This document shows positions 5,903 through 7,544 of a DNA stretch of 7,544 bases, one piece after another. Under the pieces are notes generated by a model. The model did no database searches. It was not told where the DNA came from and was given only the letters and a program-made list of their open reading frames with translations. Position 1 is the first letter of the stretch. Each line of letters begins with the position of its first letter. The DNA is taken from NCBI GenBank assembly GCA_003241285.1, contig QFOT01000114.1, positions 1 to 7,544 on the forward strand. The letters run 5' to 3'. Both the position numbers and the translations under genes were made by a program. The stretch comes from Micavibrio aeruginosavorus (GTDB taxonomy: Bacteria; Pseudomonadota; Alphaproteobacteria; Micavibrionales; Micavibrionaceae).

Positions 5903-7222
5903 ATGAGCACTGCCGCCGCGGCCCAAGCCGTCACTAATGACTATAAAGTAGCCGATATTTCCCTTGCCGAATGGGGCCGCAAGGAAATCGACATTGCCGA
6001 ATCTGAGATGCCGGGCTTGATGGCTTTGCGTTCTGAATACGGGAAGTCCCAGCCGCTCAAAGGCGCACGCGTCGTTGGCTGCCTGCACATGACGATCCAG
6101 ACTGCCGTTTTGATCGAAACACTCGAAGCCCTCGGCGCGACAGTCCGCTGGTCCTCCTGCAATATTTTCTCGACGCAGGACCACGCCGCTGCTGCTATTG
6201 CCGCCAAAGGCACTTGCGCGGTTTTCGCCTGGAAAGGCCAGACGGAAGAAGAAGCCGAATGGTGTATTCACCAGACGATCAAAGGCCCTGATGGCTGGAC
6301 ACCTAATATGATTCTGGACGATGGCGGCGACCTGACCGCGATTATGCACCGCGATTACCCGGAAATCATGAAAGACGTTAAAGGTATTTCCGAAGAAACG
6401 ACGACAGGCGTTCTTCGTCTTTATGAAATGGCGAAAGCCGGCAAGCTGATGGTGCCTGCCATCAACGTCAACGACTCCGTCACCAAATCCAAATTCGACA
6501 ATAAATACGGCTGCCGCGAATCTCTGGTCGACGGTATCCGCCGCGCCACCGACGTCATGCTGGCTGGTAAAGTCGCTGTCGTTGCCGGTTTCGGCGATGT
6601 TGGTAAGGGTTCCGCTGAATCACTCGCTTCACAAGGCGTTCGCGTTCTGGTTACCGAAGTCGATCCAATCTGCGCTCTGCAAGCCTGTATGGAAGGTTAC
6701 GAAGTCGTCACCATGGAAGACGCCCTGCCGCGCGCCGATATTTATGTCACGACAACAGGCAATGTCGATATCATCACCGTCGACCATATGCGCGAAATGA
6801 AAGACCGTGCCATCGTTTGCAATATCGGTCACTTCGATAACGAGATCCAAGTCGAAGGCCTGCGCAACATGAAATGGAATAACATCAAGCCGCAAGTGGA
6901 CGAAATCGAATTCCCGAGCGGCAAGCGCATCATCCTTCTTGCCGAAGGCCGCCTCGTCAATCTCGGCTGCGCGACAGGTCACCCGTCTTTCGTGATGTCC
7001 TCAAGTTTCACCAACCAGACGCTGGCCCAGATCGAGCTTTGGAACAACGCCGATAAATACGAAAAGCAAGTTTATGTCCTGCCGAAGCATCTCGACGAAA
7101 AAGTCGCGATGCTGCACCTCGAGAAACTCGGCGCGAAACTGACCAAGCTTTCCAAACAGCAAGCCGACTATATCGGCGTGCCTGTCGAAGGCCCGTTCAA
7201 GTCAGACCAGTACCGCTACTAG
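5903..7222 (+). CDS. ahcY: Adenosylhomocysteinase (S-adenosyl-L-homocysteine hydrolase)
   Basis: A 439-residue cytoplasmic NAD-dependent enzyme that splits S-adenosylhomocysteine reversibly into homocysteine and adenosine, removing the product inhibitor of methyltransferases. Family landmarks are complete: LHMTIQTAVLIETL (61-74), CNIFSTQDHAAAAI (86-99), ILDDGGDLTA with the catalytic Asp (137-146), GISEETTTGV (161-170), NVNDSVTKSKFDNKYGCRES with Lys195 and Asp199 (188-207), the NAD-binding GFGDVGKG (229-236), NIGHFDNE (307-314), ATGHPSFVMS (357-366) and the C-terminal PFKSDQYRY that reaches into the partner subunit's NAD site. The stretch between the Asp and SEETTTG is as short as in the human enzyme, lacking the roughly 40-residue insertion of many bacterial forms. 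AGGA (5889-5892) lies ten bases before the ATG, a rather long spacing. A strong terminator follows, so it is probably monocistronic. Confidence 0.97.
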   Translation: MSTAAAAQAVTNDYKVADISLAEWGRKEIDIAESEMPGLMALRSEYGKSQPLKGARVVGCLHMTIQTAVLIETLEALGATVRWSSCNIFSTQDHAAAAIAAKGTCAVFAWKGQTEEEAEWCIHQTIKGPDGWTPNMILDDGGDLTAIMHRDYPEIMKDVKGISEETTTGVLRLYEMAKAGKLMVPAINVNDSVTKSKFDNKYGCRESLVDGIRRATDVMLAGKVAVVAGFGDVGKGSAESLASQGVRVLVTEVDPICALQACMEGYEVVTMEDALPRADIYVTTTGNVDIITVDHMREMKDRAIVCNIGHFDNEIQVEGLRNMKWNNIKPQVDEIEFPSGKRIILLAEGRLVNLGCATGHPSFVMSSSFTNQTLAQIELWNNADKYEKQVYVLPKHLDEKVAMLHLEKLGAKLTKLSKQQADYIGVPVEGPFKSDQYRY

Positions 7223-7240
7223 TTTTTTATCTCATTCACG

Positions 7241-7267
7241 AAAAACCCGCCAATCGGCGGGTTTTTT
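7241..7267 (+). terminator. Rho-independent terminator of ahcY
   Basis: A GC stem CCCGCC/GGCGGG (7246-7251 with 7256-7261) encloses a four-base AATC loop, is flanked by A5 on the left and is followed by six T residues (7262-7267). The A/T flanks extend the stem and would let it work in both directions. It starts 18 bases after the ahcY stop. Confidence 0.93.
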
Positions 7268-7290
7268 ATTATTCCTTGCCTCGATTTCCA

Positions 7291-7319
7291 TTGACAAATG
7301 AGGAATATTATCCTATTAC
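7291..7319 (+). promoter_or_regulatory. Strong sigma70-type promoter
   Basis: A perfect -35 TTGACA (7291-7296) is followed by a 17-bp spacer and TATTAC (7314-7319), a four-of-six -10 box. Transcription would start near 7326, shortly before the ribosome binding site and ATG at 7339. It is the best promoter in the window, placed just after the ahcY terminator. Confidence 0.6.
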
Positions 7320-7337
7320 TGATAGTAAAAGGATAAT
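7307..7337. promoter_or_regulatory. 31-bp imperfect palindrome overlapping the promoter, probable repressor operator
   Basis: The arms ATTATCCT (7307-7314) and AGGATAAT (7330-7337) are exact inverted repeats, as are the inner TTACT (7316-7320) and AGTAA (7324-7328). Thirteen of fifteen positions pair around the centre at 7322. It covers the -10 box and the expected transcription start, and reaches the ribosome binding site. Because transcription would begin inside it, it is more likely a DNA operator for a dimeric repressor than an RNA hairpin. The regulator is not encoded in the window. The TTACT-N3-AGTAA core recalls sites of HxlR-type winged-helix regulators, but that is only a resemblance. 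Confidence 0.55.
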
Positions 7338-7370
7338 CATGCCGCACCAGAATTTTCTACATTATCGACC

Positions 7371-7399
7371 TGTCATCCTGAGCTTAGCGAAGGATGACA
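7371..7399. repeat. Short palindromic intergenic repeat
   Basis: TGTCATCCT (7371-7379) and AGGATGACA (7391-7399) are perfect 9-bp inverted repeats around an 11-base centre GAGCTTAGCGA. I recall closely similar TGTCATCCTGAGC...GCGAAGGATGACA palindromes as common dispersed repeats in bacterial genomes. Its ends share TGTCATCC with the element at 1231-1303, but the centre differs, so it is a different type. Confidence 0.7.
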
Positions 7400-7408
7400 A
7401 TCGAGATA

Positions 7409-7429
7409 AACTCCGTGTGCTCCGTGGTT
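7409..7429 (+). repeat. CTCCGTG direct repeat next to the palindrome
   Basis: Two CTCCGTG units (7411-7417 and 7420-7426), separated by two bases, are followed by GGTTAAAAAC and A-rich DNA. The string is of a type I recall in other bacterial intergenic regions next to dispersed repeats. Its function is not apparent. Confidence 0.4.
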
Positions 7430-7474
7430 AAAAACAAAAAAACCAAAAAAAAATCGCAGAACGAAGTAGACAAA

Positions 7475-7480
7475 AAGGAG
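7475..7480 (+). promoter_or_regulatory. Ribosome binding site of the right-edge gene
   Basis: AAGGAG, six bases upstream of the ATG at 7487, is a near-perfect Shine-Dalgarno. It is the main reason to accept the partial ORF at the window end as a gene. Confidence 0.75.
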
Positions 7481-7486
7481 TTTTCT

Positions 7487-7544
7487 ATGCCCCGATGGAC
7501 TGAAGAAGCCAGATTAAAGCAATCAGAAATTCAGAGAACCCGCC
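7487..7544 (+). CDS. N-terminal start of an unidentified protein (3' end outside window)
   Basis: Nineteen codons are visible, reading MPRWTEEARLKQSEIQRTR, with no stop before the window edge. The strong AAGGAG six bases upstream and the in-frame ATG support a real start. The polar, basic helical N-terminus (RWTEEARxKQ) resembles the opening of small uncharacterised alphaproteobacterial proteins that go on to a KSTGPKT-type motif. That resemblance is from memory and rests on about ten residues. No promoter is evident in the A-rich 50 bases before it, so transcription may come from the promoter at 7291. Confidence 0.6.
   Translation, partial: MPRWTEEARLKQSEIQRTR

Larger units (their letters stand above)
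7339..7431 (+). pseudogene. Short ORF after the regulated promoter, possibly a gene start truncated by a repeat
   Basis: AAAGGA (7328-7333) stands five bases before an ATG that opens 30 codons (MPHQNFLHYRP and onward) ending in TAA at 7429. From codon 11-12 on the ORF runs through a palindromic repeat (7371-7399) and then a CTCCGTG direct repeat, so that part of the protein is unlikely to be selected. The promoter, operator, ribosome binding site and first codons look functional. The simplest reading is the 5' end of a gene whose body was lost or displaced. A genuine micro-protein, or a leader ORF for the gene at 7487, cannot be excluded. Confidence 0.35.

Noticed and set aside
5882..6349. 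155-codon minus-strand frame over the start of ahcY
   Set aside because: It is antisense to highly conserved ahcY codons and has no recognisable domain.
1..7544. CRISPR array, tRNA/rRNA genes, transposase or phage genes
   Set aside because: No spaced direct repeats, cloverleaf-like sequence or mobile-element coding region was seen on either strand.

Overview
The window reads as ordinary, densely packed chromosome from an alphaproteobacterium of moderate GC content. The main support is the overlapping chvI-chvG pair, a two-component system characteristic of that class, and ahcY lying a short distance downstream, an arrangement familiar from alphaproteobacterial genomes. The succinylase route to diaminopimelate (dapD, dapE) and short palindromic intergenic repeats fit the same picture. 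I cannot place the organism below class.

Layout. Positions 1-66 are the last 21 codons of dapD, followed after one base by dapE (68-1222). Between dapE and the convergent next gene lies a 73-bp element with terminal inverted repeats (1231-1303). On the minus strand, 1331-2008 encodes an exported protein with two PRC-barrel-like repeats. Its promoter region is shared with the divergent operon chvI (2127-2837), chvG (2834-4435) and rapZ (4432-5295), whose genes overlap by ATGA at both junctions. A minus-strand pair of unrecognised genes follows: a 120-residue protein (5434-5796) and a 49-residue, Pro/Ala-rich small ORF (5292-5441). The small ORF ends on the same CTAG tetranucleotide that stops rapZ. 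Then comes ahcY (5903-7222) with a strong intrinsic terminator.

The last 270 bases hold a well-formed promoter (7291-7319) overlapped by a 31-bp imperfect palindrome, a ribosome binding site and an ATG. These lead only into a 30-codon ORF that runs through a common palindromic repeat (7371-7399). The start of another gene follows at 7487 and is cut by the window edge.

How the genes work together. DapD and DapE are consecutive-pathway enzymes for lysine and peptidoglycan. ChvG-ChvI is an envelope and acid stress regulator. RapZ is a P-loop protein linked in enterobacteria to amino-sugar and cell-wall precursor control. AhcY recycles S-adenosylhomocysteine. In many alphaproteobacteria hprK and nitrogen-type PTS genes lie between chvG and ahcY. 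Here only rapZ and the unknown minus-strand pair occupy that space. I see no complete novel defence or mobile system. The points most worth a second look are the RapZ Walker A lysine replaced by leucine, the altered chvG-ahcY interval with its unknown gene pair, and the orphan promoter/operator near the right end.
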